Source: Brucellaceae bacterium (GTDB lineage: Bacteria > Pseudomonadota > Alphaproteobacteria > Rhizobiales > Rhizobiaceae). From it: DNA of 8,240 nucleotides. Position 1 is the stretch's first letter; every line of letters starts with the position of its first letter. The stretch covers positions 1-8,240 of the forward strand of contig JAIRVW010000226.1 of the NCBI GenBank assembly GCA_031253705.1. Reading direction: 5' to 3'. Both the position numbers and the translations under genes were made by a program. Shown piece by piece: positions 1 through 7,001 of the stretch. The notes beneath the pieces are model-generated. The model was given only the letters and a program-made list of their open reading frames with translations, made no database searches and was not told where the DNA came from.

Positions 1-8
1 AAAAGGGA

Positions 9-896
9 TCAGGCGCTGCAGGACGCGCAAAAGAACGTCGAGCGCCCGTTCTGCACTATGCGCTGTACCGTTGCACCGCAGCGCCGGCACGGTTCGCCCT
101 CGCGGTCGTAAACCGCGAAACTATGCTGGAAATAGCCCAATGTCCCGTCAGCCTGCCGGTGATCGCGCAGACTGGAACCTCCGGCAATAATAGCCTCGGC
201 GATCACCTCGCGCACGGAGGTTGCCAGCGATTCTGCCAGTTGCGGATCTTTCGCAATATCTCCGGCAGCCCGCAGCGGTGACAGGCCGGAACGCCACAGC
301 GCTTCACAGACATAAATATTGCCGAGACCGGCAATCAGCCGCTGATCCAGCAGCGCTGCTTTTAAAGTCACCTTTTTGTCCTTGAACAAACCGGCAAGTA
401 CAGAACCTGACAAGCTGTTGCCGGTCGGCTCGATACCGAGATCTTTCAGGGACGGATGGCTGTTCAGCTCCCCTGCCCCGCAGAGCAGTAAAAAACCAAA
501 ACGGCGCGGATCATTGTAAATGACCTGACGCGGGCCCTGTGTCTCAGTTTGCAAGTGAAAGACAACATGATCATGCGCTGTGTTTTTAGAGCGCGGATAA
601 TGAAAGCCGTCCTCTGTCTGTCCGGCAGCGGAGAGCCGTAAATCCGGCTCAATCCTGTAAGAGCCGGACATACCGAGATGGCTGATCAGGCTGGCACCGT
701 CTTCAAACTCAATCAGCAGATATTTGGCGCGACGCCCCAGAGAGATAATTTTCTGCCCCTGTAACCGCGCATTCAGATTATCGGGAAACGGAAAGCGTAA
801 ATCAGGACGGTTCAGCACCAGTTTCTCAACGGTTGCCCCTTCCATCACCGGCTGTAAACCACGGCGTACCGTTTCCACCTCAGGCAATTCAGGCAT
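9..896 (-). CDS. mutM: Formamidopyrimidine-DNA glycosylase (Fpg/MutM)
   Basis: Bifunctional base-excision repair enzyme that removes oxidised purines such as 8-oxoguanine and cleaves the abasic strand. The 295-residue product starts [10 protein letters not shown]. After Met removal the exposed Pro is the catalytic nucleophile and the next Glu is also catalytic, so the start must be the ATG at 894-896. An in-frame ATG at 932 would add 12 residues and bury the Pro. Visible motifs are HLGMSG (73-78), the conserved Lys of RRAKYL (K58), NDPRRFG (128-134), the helix-two-turn-helix segment [13 protein letters not shown] (188-200), and a C-terminal zinc finger C270-x2-C273...C290-x2-C293 with the conserved Arg at 285. 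Length is a little above the roughly 270 residues of the E. coli enzyme, mainly from an insertion around residues 84-105. The ORF overlaps the end of deoB by 8 bp and has a strong GGAGG ribosome site, so it is probably co-transcribed and translationally coupled. Family assignment is secure. Confidence 0.97.
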   Translation of the reverse strand: MPELPEVETVRRGLQPVMEGATVEKLVLNRPDLRFPFPDNLNARLQGQKIISLGRRAKYLLIEFEDGASLISHLGMSGSYRIEPDLRLSAAGQTEDGFHYPRSKNTAHDHVVFHLQTETQGPRQVIYNDPRRFGFLLLCGAGELNSHPSLKDLGIEPTGNSLSGSVLAGLFKDKKVTLKAALLDQRLIAGLGNIYVCEALWRSGLSPLRAAGDIAKDPQLAESLATSVREVIAEAIIAGGSSLRDHRQADGTLGYFQHSFAVYDREGEPCRRCGATVQRIVQNGRSTFFCASCSA

Positions 897-2130
897 TTGC
901 GCCTCCGTTCTTCTCTGACTGCGCTCGGGCAAGATGCATGGTCAGAAAATCCTCACCCGCAAGATCATTTTCAAGCCCCAGATAGGCAGCAACGGATTTA
1001 CCGATATCCGCGAAACTATTGCGCATGCCGATCGAACCCTGTCCTGCCCCTGCAATTAAGACAGGCACAGATTCGCGTGTATGGTCTGTTCCCGGCCAGC
1101 CCGGATCGCAGCCATGATCTGCCGTCAGGATCAGCACATCACCGTCACGCATTTTGCTGAATATTTCCGGCAGACGCTGATCAAAGGTTTCAAGCGCTGC
1201 GCCATAGCCTGCAATATCGCGTCTGTGGCCATAGAGCATATCAAAATCGACCAGATTTGTGAAAATCAAATCGCCGTCTCCGGCTTCATCCATGGCATCC
1301 AGTGTGGCATCGACCAGCGCCTGATTACCGTGTGCCTTGCGCAATTGCGTTACACCCGATCCGGCAAAAATATCGCTGATTTTACCAACCGCATAAACAT
1401 CATGCCCTGATGCTTCGATAATATTCAAAAGTGTTGGTGCAGGGGGCGGCACAGCGAAATCACGGCGGTTGCCCGTGCGCTCAAAACTGTCCTGCGTCTC
1501 ACCAATGAATGGCCGCGCAATCACACGGCCGATATTGAGCGGATCAACCAGCACCCGCAGTGCCGCACAGAGATCATAAAGCCGCTGCAAGCCGTAATGT
1601 GTTTCATGGGCTGCCACCTGCAACACGGAATCTGACGATGTGTAGAAGATCGGTTTACCGGTGCGGATATGTTCCTCACCGAACTGCGCAATAATTTCCG
1701 TACCGGATGCATGGCAATTGCCCAAAATACCGTTCAGACGGGCTTCACGGATAATGGCTTCCGTTAATTCCTCAGGAAAAGCAGGAATGTTTTGCGGGAA
1801 ATACCCCCAGTCAAACGGCACCGGCAGCCCTGCAATCTCCCAATGACCGGATGGTGTATCCTTGCCTTTTGAGACCTCACTGGCAGCGCCCCAGAGACCA
1901 CGCAATGGCGTATCCGCGTTTAACCCTGCAGGAAAGCTGCCGCTTGCACAATGTGCAGCCTGTGCCAGACCCAGCGCCAGCATATTCGGCAGCACCAGCG
2001 GTGTCTGTTTATCAGCGTAAAAACGGGCAATCGTCGCCAGTGTATTAGCGCCCTGATCACCGAATAAAACGGCATCCGGCGCACCACCAATGCCGAATGA
2101 ATCGAGCACAATGAGTATAACCCGCCGCAT
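889..2130 (-). CDS. deoB: Phosphopentomutase (DeoB)
   Basis: Interconverts (deoxy)ribose 1-phosphate and 5-phosphate in the cytoplasm, linking nucleoside phosphorolysis to central metabolism. The 413-residue product has the alkaline-phosphatase superfamily layout with two Mn-type metal sites. It opens with [13 protein letters not shown], whose D10 is a metal ligand. The catalytic phospho-threonine motif [12 protein letters not shown] (T92) is intact. Other expected residues are D167 in TSSDSVLQ, D297 and H302 in [10 protein letters not shown]338-H339 in TADHG, and H350 in GTDHTRE. Spacing among the last five matches what is known of the Bacillus enzyme (D, +5 H; DH, +11 H). The ATG at 2130 has an AAGGG ribosome site at 2139-2143 with an 8-base spacer. 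Its TGA stop (889-891) overlaps the mutM start. No nucleoside phosphorylase gene lies beside it in this window. Confidence 0.97.
   Translation of the reverse strand: MRRVILIVLDSFGIGGAPDAVLFGDQGANTLATIARFYADKQTPLVLPNMLALGLAQAAHCASGSFPAGLNADTPLRGLWGAASEVSKGKDTPSGHWEIAGLPVPFDWGYFPQNIPAFPEELTEAIIREARLNGILGNCHASGTEIIAQFGEEHIRTGKPIFYTSSDSVLQVAAHETHYGLQRLYDLCAALRVLVDPLNIGRVIARPFIGETQDSFERTGNRRDFAVPPPAPTLLNIIEASGHDVYAVGKISDIFAGSGVTQLRKAHGNQALVDATLDAMDEAGDGDLIFTNLVDFDMLYGHRRDIAGYGAALETFDQRLPEIFSKMRDGDVLILTADHGCDPGWPGTDHTRESVPVLIAGAGQGSIGMRNSFADIGKSVAAYLGLENDLAGEDFLTMHLARAQSEKNGGANA
902..906 (-). promoter_or_regulatory. Ribosome binding site that fixes the mutM start
   Basis: On the minus strand this reads GGAGG, five bases before the ATG at 894-896, and it lies inside the last codons of deoB. 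Together with the need for Pro directly after the initiator Met, it settles the mutM start and supports translation from the deoB message. Confidence 0.75.
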
Positions 2131-2175
2131 AGAATATACCCTTCAGACAACCTGCCAGTTTAACTTAATGAAAGG

Positions 2176-2204
2176 CATATCATGAAAACCACCGCAGGCG
2201 TCAA
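2176..2204 (-). promoter_or_regulatory. Possible sigma-70-type promoter for deoB-mutM
   Basis: In the 83-bp gap between the TadE-like gene and deoB, the minus strand carries TTGACG (2199-2204), five of six matches to the -35 consensus. A 17-base spacer then leads to GATATG (2176-2181), a weak -10 element. A start here would leave a leader of roughly 40 bases before deoB. The -10 match is poor, so this is only a candidate. It would explain how a housekeeping pair stays independent of the pilus genes upstream. Confidence 0.3.
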
Positions 2205-2213
2205 GCAAGGAAA

Positions 2214-2810
2214 TTACCGGCAGGCCTCACAGGGAATGGTGTTTGTATAACGCGGACTGACATAATATGTCTCTGCCATCTCTATCGGTGGCAGTACATA
2301 GGAATTAAGCGGCACATAGGTATATTGCGTTTCAACGCGAATATAATTCATCACTTCTTTACGCAGATTTTCCGGCAGTTCGGTCGGGCCTTTGCCTTTC
2401 CTGTCATCAAATCCGCGCGTTTTACGTGACCAGTCCAATGTCACCACAAAGTTGCCGCGCACCTGCTCCACTTTGAGGAAAGATATCTTAATTTCAGGTG
2501 CTTTTAGTGAAGGTGCCATGATGGTTGCACCAATCAGAAAAATATCATCCAGCTGTGCCGGTATGACTTTGATTTGCCGGCTGACCAAATCACCGACAAC
2601 GCTCGCAATACGATTAACCTTGCGGCTTGCATCCACACCGCGTGCAACATCTGCAATACCCGCATAAATAATCACCATGACAGGCAAAAGCAGAGCAAAC
2701 TCCACGGCAGACACACCGCGCTGATCCTGAGCAAAGCGACGTAGGCATGCATATGCAGCTTGTATTTTGCATCCCAGTTTCCTCAGCATTTCACAATGAC
2801 CTGTCATCAT
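2214..2810 (-). CDS. TadE-family minor pseudopilin (second of two)
   Basis: Predicted pseudopilin of the Tad pilus machinery, anchored in the inner membrane by one N-terminal hydrophobic helix. The 198-residue product has a basic cytoplasmic leader followed by QRGVSAVEFALLLPVM. G32 is followed by V33 and, at +5, E37, which is the class IV prepilin cleavage pattern G|xxxxE seen in Flp pilins and TadE/TadF. The helix continues to about residue 55. SRKVNRIASVVGDLVSRQ (63-79) resembles the segment after the helix in related TadE-like proteins. The tail ends in a C194-x2-C197 pair. The ATG at 2810 overlaps the upstream stop as ATGA, suggesting coupled translation. The ribosome site is weak and a start at the Met at 2789 is possible. 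The name TadE versus TadF cannot be decided from the sequence alone. Confidence 0.85.
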   Translation of the reverse strand: MMTGHCEMLRKLGCKIQAAYACLRRFAQDQRGVSAVEFALLLPVMVIIYAGIADVARGVDASRKVNRIASVVGDLVSRQIKVIPAQLDDIFLIGATIMAPSLKAPEIKISFLKVEQVRGNFVVTLDWSRKTRGFDDRKGKGPTELPENLRKEVMNYIRVETQYTYVPLNSYVLPPIEMAETYYVSPRYTNTIPCEACR

Positions 2811-3370
2811 GAATATGGCTCGTTCTGCCAGGTACTGGTCGCAAAAAGCGGTATGATGCGATCATCAGGTTTAACGGCCGGATTTGTAAAATACAGAATA
2901 TTGGTAAAAACCGGCCAGCGATACAAAACATTGATCTGATTAATCGTTGACGGCCCGCCAAGACTGATACGCGCAGGCACTCCTAAATACCCGTTTTTTG
3001 TGATAAGATTTTTTACCGGAACATCAGCAAAACTCGCATAATTATCCAGATTAATGGATAATCTTGTACAATCCGCCAAAGGTATCGCTTTAATTCTGCT
3101 GCAAATTCTATCCCGAACCATCTCAGGCGTTGTGTTTTGCGCTGTGAATTTACCGATATAAAACTGCCGGCTGATATCTTCCGTTGCATAAGACAAGACT
3201 TGCTGAGCAGTGAAACTCAGGCCGAGCTCAATAATCATAAAAATAAATGCGAGAAACGGAAAGGCTACCAGCGCGAACTCGACTGCCGTTACGCCTTTTT
3301 CATCCCGCAAGAAAGTACGGAATGTTTTTTTTGATTGCCGTTGTTCAGCAGTTTCAGGCTGATTTCTCAT
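2807..3370 (-). CDS. TadE-family minor pseudopilin (first of two)
   Basis: Predicted 187-residue pseudopilin of the Tad system. A charged leader rich in Gln, Lys and Arg precedes DEKGVTAVEFALVAFPFL, where G26 is followed by E31 at the +5 position, the expected prepilin peptidase site. The hydrophobic stretch runs to about residue 50. The periplasmic part contains two cysteines (C90 and C101) that could pair, and the end FATSTWQNEPYS resembles the ...NEP(Y/F/W) ending common in alphaproteobacterial TadE proteins. I chose the ATG at 3370; a GTG immediately upstream (3373) would add one residue. No strong ribosome site is visible for either. The stop overlaps the next pseudopilin gene by four bases. 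CpaA, encoded divergently, is the likely processing enzyme. Confidence 0.87.
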   Translation of the reverse strand: MRNQPETAEQRQSKKTFRTFLRDEKGVTAVEFALVAFPFLAFIFMIIELGLSFTAQQVLSYATEDISRQFYIGKFTAQNTTPEMVRDRICSRIKAIPLADCTRLSINLDNYASFADVPVKNLITKNGYLGVPARISLGGPSTINQINVLYRWPVFTNILYFTNPAVKPDDRIIPLFATSTWQNEPYS

Positions 3371-3423
3371 CACTCAAAAATTTTCCCAAAAAGAACAGCA
3401 GCAATCACCAACAGAAAATAAAA

Positions 3424-3831
3424 TTATGATTTTGGTAAAACAACTTTGGGTTCGCAAATCGGTGTGCAGGACAGAACCTGCATCTCGGTTCTGCGGAACA
3501 CCCGTGTTGTGGCAAGATCATTCTGTCCAACCATGACTTTCTCATCCAGCATCGTCGCACCGTCTTTATCCATCACAACCAGATTGGTCACACCATTATT
3601 GCGACCTGTGAGGATAATAGTTTTTGCATCCTGCATCACGGCATCGGCAATTGAATCATTACCGATGATGACGGATTTTACCGGCCGCTCCAGACGCAAA
3701 ATATGCGCCTGATCCGTCTGAAGCTGAATTGCCTGAATTTCCGTGGCAGCAACCTGCTGCGGTAAAATACCGGCACTGAGAAGCGCTAAAAACAGTATAT
3801 TTTTCAGGTTTATCATATTCTTATAAGCCAT
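3424..3831 (-). CDS. Stand-alone secretin N-terminal-domain pilus assembly protein
   Basis: Predicted periplasmic protein of 135 residues. A signal peptide (basic start, hydrophobic core NILFLALLSAGIL, likely cleavage near QQVAA/TE at about residue 29) is followed by one domain of about 70 residues. This domain resembles the N-terminal domain of CpaC encoded in the same window: both share a vxL...Vxxvixxnxx-ADAV...i.l.G...G.TN.vV..KDG pattern (here ADAV at 62-65, TN at 82-83, KDG at 89-91). That is the type II/III secretion and pilus secretin N-terminal family. No secretin pore follows. The C-terminal tail carries C122 and C126 in SCTPICEP. It is first in the minus-strand group, before the two pseudopilin genes, so it probably works with the Tad channel or pseudopilins; the role is inferred. 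The ATG at 3831 has no clear ribosome site, and the Met at 3816 gives a more typical signal peptide. Confidence 0.83.
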   Translation of the reverse strand: MAYKNMINLKNILFLALLSAGILPQQVAATEIQAIQLQTDQAHILRLERPVKSVIIGNDSIADAVMQDAKTIILTGRNNGVTNLVVMDKDGATMLDEKVMVGQNDLATTRVFRRTEMQVLSCTPICEPKVVLPKS

Positions 3832-4035
3832 AAAGTAAATTTCGTTACGGTCTGTACTATGCGCAAGATGGATGAAAGAAAAATTAATAGATTAAAACCA
3901 TATCCTTCTTACCAACGGCACCAAGCGGTAAAGCCAATTTACAAACCGGTCTGAACATTAACCTGAAGGTAAAAGGCTTGCAGTACTGCTTGTCAAAAGA
4001 ACCCGAACCTGATTTTTGCAGTATCAAGGCAGACC
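3832..4035. promoter_or_regulatory. Divergent intergenic region between the two pilus gene groups
   Basis: This 204-bp AT-rich stretch separates the minus-strand pseudopilin group from cpaA and must hold at least the promoters for one or both. I see three short symmetric elements: TTACC-N13-GGTAA at 3909-3931, TTAA-N7-GTAA at 3958-3972, and the palindrome GCAGTACTGC at 3980-3989. No convincing -35/-10 pair was found for either direction. I read it on both strands for a short Flp pilin gene and found none. Confidence 0.5.
3958..3972 (+). promoter_or_regulatory. CtrA-like site upstream of cpaA
   Basis: TTAA, seven bases, then GTAA: seven of eight fixed positions match the alphaproteobacterial CtrA consensus TTAA-N7-TTAA. 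The segment is also a near dyad around CCTGAAGG. It lies about 63 bases before the cpaA start. CtrA controls pilin transcription in Caulobacter, so a link is plausible, but a single such match in AT-rich DNA can occur by chance. Confidence 0.3.
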
Positions 4036-4530
4036 ATGCTCCCTTTCCTCATCGCTCTGACTTTTTGCGGCACCATGATTTATGCGGCTGTTTCCGATCT
4101 CTTGTTCATGAAGATCAGCAATTTTGCCTGCCTTTTTCTGGCGGGGGCTTTTATACTTCTTGCATCGTTTTACGGGTTGCCGGTCAAAGACATCCTGCTG
4201 CATCTTGCGACAGGAGGCGCGGCACTCATTATCTGCTTTGGCCTGTTTTATCTGAATGCCATGGGCGGCGGTGATGCCAAACTGATCAGCGCCACAGTAA
4301 TCTGGACCGGATTTTCCGCCGGTCTTGTACAATATTTACTGATCAGCGCTATTGCCGGCGGCATTCTGACTTTGCTTATTTTACTCCTGCGTAAATGCAT
4401 CAACAGAAGCAAAATTGAACATATCTCTTTTCTCTACCGGCTGACGGATTCTGCCAAGGGCATCCCTTATGGTATTGCTCTGGCGATTGCGGGTTTGTGG
4501 ATCTATCCGCAACTGCCGATAGTGAGCTGA
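4036..4530 (+). CDS. cpaA: Prepilin peptidase CpaA (TadV type)
   Basis: Inner-membrane aspartic protease of the A24 family that cleaves the leader of Flp-type prepilins and TadE-like pseudopilins. The product has 164 residues, typical for the short CpaA/TadV form, which lacks the N-terminal cysteine-rich and methylation part of PilD. The two catalytic aspartates are visible: D21 in AAVSDLLFMKISN and D80 in AMGGGDAKL (the GxGD motif). Several hydrophobic helices cover most of the protein, and the family ending KGIPYGIAL (141-149) is present. The usual Ile-Pro-Asn after the first Asp reads Ile-Ser-Asn here. The ATG at 4036 follows an AAGG at 4026-4029. It is the first gene of the plus-strand cluster, separated from cpaB by 139 bp. 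Confidence 0.93.
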   Translation: MLPFLIALTFCGTMIYAAVSDLLFMKISNFACLFLAGAFILLASFYGLPVKDILLHLATGGAALIICFGLFYLNAMGGGDAKLISATVIWTGFSAGLVQYLLISAIAGGILTLLILLLRKCINRSKIEHISFLYRLTDSAKGIPYGIALAIAGLWIYPQLPIVS

Positions 4531-4669
4531 ACAGCCTGATTTCATAGCAATTCTTTAGCGATACATGTTTTAACAAAACCAATAATAAGAGTTCGTTAAC
4601 CATAATTATACGATTCCTGTTGCATGTAGAGTATGTGCCAAAACACACGCTCGATGCGGGGATTTTAAA
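4531..4669 (+). promoter_or_regulatory. cpaA-cpaB gap, probable internal promoter region
   Basis: The gap is long for an operon whose next two junctions are -1 and 14 bp. It is AT-rich and includes the CtrA half-site form TTAACCAT at 4596-4603 followed by AATTATA. No terminator-like hairpin follows cpaA. A separate promoter for cpaB onward is likely by spacing, but I cannot point to a clear -35/-10 pair. Confidence 0.35.
4596..4603 (+). promoter_or_regulatory. CtrA half-site-like TTAACCAT
   Basis: TTAACCAT matches a half-site form reported for CtrA in alphaproteobacteria. The second TTAA expected at the N7 spacing reads TATA (4607-4610), so a full site is not met. It lies 66 bases before the cpaB start, in the only sizeable gap of the early cluster. 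Confidence 0.2.
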
Positions 4670-5479
4670 ATGAACACTTCACGCCTGATCATTCTGGCTG
4701 TTGCCGTGCTTGCTGCCGGTGCCGCAGGCTATATTGCACTGACGATGAATGATGCACCGCCGCCGGCGATTGAAGTCAGTACCCCTGCTCCCTCTCTGCC
4801 TGTGAAAGATGTTCTGACAGCCTCTTCCAATCTGAGTGTGGGATCATCCTTGTCCGGTCAGTTGCAATGGCAGTCGTGGCCTGAAAGTTCCGTTTCCGCA
4901 GATTACATCACCCGTGATGCCGCACCCGATGCACTGGAAGACATGCAGAAATCGAGCCTGCGCCTTCCGATTCTGGCCGGAGAACCAATCCGCAAAATAA
5001 AGCTGATCGGTGAAGGTCAGCAATTTATGTCATCGCTGCTGCCAAAAGGTATGCGCGCAATCGCAACCAATATTGCCGCAGAAAGCTCTGCCGGTGGTTT
5101 TATTCTGCCGGGTGATCGTGTTGACGTTATTCTCACCCGTGCAAATCGTAACAATACGAGTGCAGGTGTACCGTTCCTGACAGAAACAATTCTGGAAAAT
5201 GTACGCGTTTTGGCCATCGATCAAACCATCAAAGAAGATGACCAGGGCAAAAAAGATATTATCGGCCGCACCGCGACACTCGAAGTGACCGGAGAGCAGG
5301 CAGAGATCATGGCCGTGGCTCAGTCTGTAGCCGACCGTATCAGCCTGACCTTGCGTTCTGTCCGCGATGCTGAGCCTGATCCTTCCACTACATCCGATTA
5401 TCTCGTTGTCTCACCGGCCAAAAACGGACCGGTCAAAATGATTAAGTCTGGCAATCTTACCGAAGTCGGGACCAACTAA
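4670..5479 (+). CDS. cpaB: Flp pilus assembly protein CpaB (RcpC family)
   Basis: Periplasmic Tad assembly factor thought to work with the secretin. The 269-residue product begins with an uncleaved anchor or signal peptide (hydrophobic residues 6-25) and a Pro-rich linker (29-44). A SAF-type domain spans about 46-112: VLTASSNLSVGSSL, then the segment around W67/W70, then GEPIRKIKL. An RcpC-type C-terminal domain follows, with the typical start GMRAIATNI, then GGFILPGDRVDVILT, and later TATLEVTGEQAEIMAVAQ. The length is normal for the family. The ATG at 4670 follows CGGGGA with about 8 bases between. Its TAA stop shares one base with the cpaC ATG (TAATG), so translation is probably coupled. 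Confidence 0.93.
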   Translation: MNTSRLIILAVAVLAAGAAGYIALTMNDAPPPAIEVSTPAPSLPVKDVLTASSNLSVGSSLSGQLQWQSWPESSVSADYITRDAAPDALEDMQKSSLRLPILAGEPIRKIKLIGEGQQFMSSLLPKGMRAIATNIAAESSAGGFILPGDRVDVILTRANRNNTSAGVPFLTETILENVRVLAIDQTIKEDDQGKKDIIGRTATLEVTGEQAEIMAVAQSVADRISLTLRSVRDAEPDPSTTSDYLVVSPAKNGPVKMIKSGNLTEVGTN

Positions 5480-6987
5480 TGACACGTCTTTCTTTTTCCC
5501 ATACTTACGGCAGCCAGCAGCTTAAAGTTCTGTTTCTTTCGGCTGCATTGGTCATACCAACGATTATCCCGCAAGCCGCACTGGCGCAGGATGTGCAGAT
5601 TTACAGCGCCGGCCGCTCGCAACAGGTTAATCTGGGGCTCGGAAAATCCGTTGTGGTTGATCTCCCGCAGGATGCCTATGATATTCTGGTTGCAAACCCT
5701 GCAACCGCCGATGCTGTCACGCGTACAGCGCGCCGTATCTACCTGTTCGGTAAAACTGTCGGCCAAACCAATATTATTGTCTTTGGTAAAGACGGTGAGC
5801 AGATTGCCAGTCTTGACCTGAAAATCGAGCGCGATGTCAGCAGCCTTTCATCTTCTCTGCGCAAATATATTCCGGGGTCAGACATCAAAATCGAACTGAT
5901 CAACGATAATATTGTGCTGACCGGAACCGTTCAGACACCTCAGGATGCCGCGCAGGCAGCAAAACTTGCTGAACTGCTGGTCTCCGGTGGTGAGGCAACG
6001 ACCAATCAATACAGATCAGATTCCACGTCTGCCTCTGACAACAGTATCACGATCTCTACCGGCTCTAATCAGGAAGCACGGCGTGCGAGTAAAATTATCA
6101 ACCTGATTACCATTTCAGGTGAAGATCAGGTGACCCTGAAAGTAACCGTCGCTGAAGTCAGCCGTACGGTTATGAAACAGCTCGGCGTTAATATGGTCGG
6201 AGCAGCCACGACAAATGGTGTGACTTTCAGTGGTCTGGCGGGGAATTTGCCGGCACCTGGCGGGGCAAATACCCTCGGCATTCAAACAAGTAATTTCCGT
6301 GGTTATCTGCAAGCCATGGAAACGGCCGGCGTAATGAAAACCCTTGCTGAACCGACACTGACTGCAATTTCCGGAGAAAAAGCCGCCTTTCAGGTTGGCG
6401 GTGAATACAATGTTCTCGATAGCGTTGATTATCAGGACGACGGTAAACGTAAAAACACACTGGCCAAAATTGAATATGGTATCGGTCTGGAGTTTATGCC
6501 TACGGTTCTGGGGCCAGGACGTATCTCGCTGAAAGTCCGGACGTCTGTTTCCGAGCCAACGACAGAAGGTTCTGCAACACAAAGTAGCGGTGAATTCAGT
6601 GCGAATATCATCTCGCTGCGCAAACGTATTGCAGACACAACGGTAGAAATGCCATCCGGCGGCTCGATGATGATCGGCGGCCTGATCCGTGATGAAACGC
6701 GTCAGTCCATCAACGGCACACCGGGGCTGTCAAAAATTCCGGTACTCGGAACTCTGTTCCGCAGCCGTCAGTTCCAGCGCAATGAATCAGAACTGGTTGT
6801 GATCGTCACACCATATCTGGTGCGCTCAACCGCACGCACAGAACTGGCACGTCCGGATGACAATCTGGCGCCACCAAGTGATGCTGCTGGCTTTGTTCTG
6901 GGCAAAGTCAACCGTGTTTACGGCACAGCAAAAACCAACCTGCCAAACGGCCGCTATAACGGCGTTGTCGGCTTCATTTACAAATAA
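5479..6987 (+). CDS. cpaC: Tad pilus outer-membrane secretin CpaC (RcpA family)
   Basis: Forms the outer-membrane channel through which the Flp pilus leaves the cell. The 502-residue product has a signal peptide ending near ALAQ/DVQ (about residue 37). Next come a secretin N-terminal domain (about 45-115, including ATADAV, GQTNIIVFGKDG), a BON-like segment (about 118-170) and a Ser/Thr/Asn-rich linker (about 172-198). The secretin core runs from about 208 to 450. Its signature is clear: VEMPSGGSMMIGGLIRDE (389-406), then GTPGLSKIPVLGTLFRS (413-429), then ELVVIVTPYLV (438-448). A tail of about 50 residues ends GRYNGVVGFIYK. The ATG overlaps the cpaB stop by one base, with GGGA at 5468-5471 as ribosome site. 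No defects are seen. Confidence 0.96.
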   Translation: MTRLSFSHTYGSQQLKVLFLSAALVIPTIIPQAALAQDVQIYSAGRSQQVNLGLGKSVVVDLPQDAYDILVANPATADAVTRTARRIYLFGKTVGQTNIIVFGKDGEQIASLDLKIERDVSSLSSSLRKYIPGSDIKIELINDNIVLTGTVQTPQDAAQAAKLAELLVSGGEATTNQYRSDSTSASDNSITISTGSNQEARRASKIINLITISGEDQVTLKVTVAEVSRTVMKQLGVNMVGAATTNGVTFSGLAGNLPAPGGANTLGIQTSNFRGYLQAMETAGVMKTLAEPTLTAISGEKAAFQVGGEYNVLDSVDYQDDGKRKNTLAKIEYGIGLEFMPTVLGPGRISLKVRTSVSEPTTEGSATQSSGEFSANIISLRKRIADTTVEMPSGGSMMIGGLIRDETRQSINGTPGLSKIPVLGTLFRSRQFQRNESELVVIVTPYLVRSTARTELARPDDNLAPPSDAAGFVLGKVNRVYGTAKTNLPNGRYNGVVGFIYK

Positions 6988-7001
6988 GAAGGGCAGGCAT
7001 C

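Noticed and set aside
897..932. Longer MutM start at the in-frame ATG at 932
   Set aside because: It would place 12 residues before the catalytic N-terminal proline, which must follow the initiator Met directly. The GGAGG site also fits the ATG at 896.
1081..1410. 109-codon open frame antisense to deoB
   Set aside because: It overlaps the metal-binding region of DeoB and shows no family features.
2131..2213. Terminator after the pseudopilin genes, before deoB
   Set aside because: No stable stem followed by a T-run on the minus strand could be found, so read-through from the pilus genes into deoB cannot be excluded.
3884..3895. TTAATAGATTAA as a CtrA full site
   Set aside because: The spacing between the two TTAA words is four bases, not seven.
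4024..4332. 102-codon open frame antisense to cpaA
   Set aside because: cpaA has both catalytic aspartate motifs on the plus strand; the antisense product is rich in charged residues with no domain.
4632..4647. Short TGTG...CACA hairpin upstream of cpaB
   Set aside because: Only four pairs with an A-rich loop; not distinguishable from chance.
6115..6582. 155-codon open frame on the minus strand inside cpaC
   Set aside because: It lies entirely antisense to a well-supported secretin gene and its translation shows no recognisable domain. It is best seen as a shadow of the coding strand.
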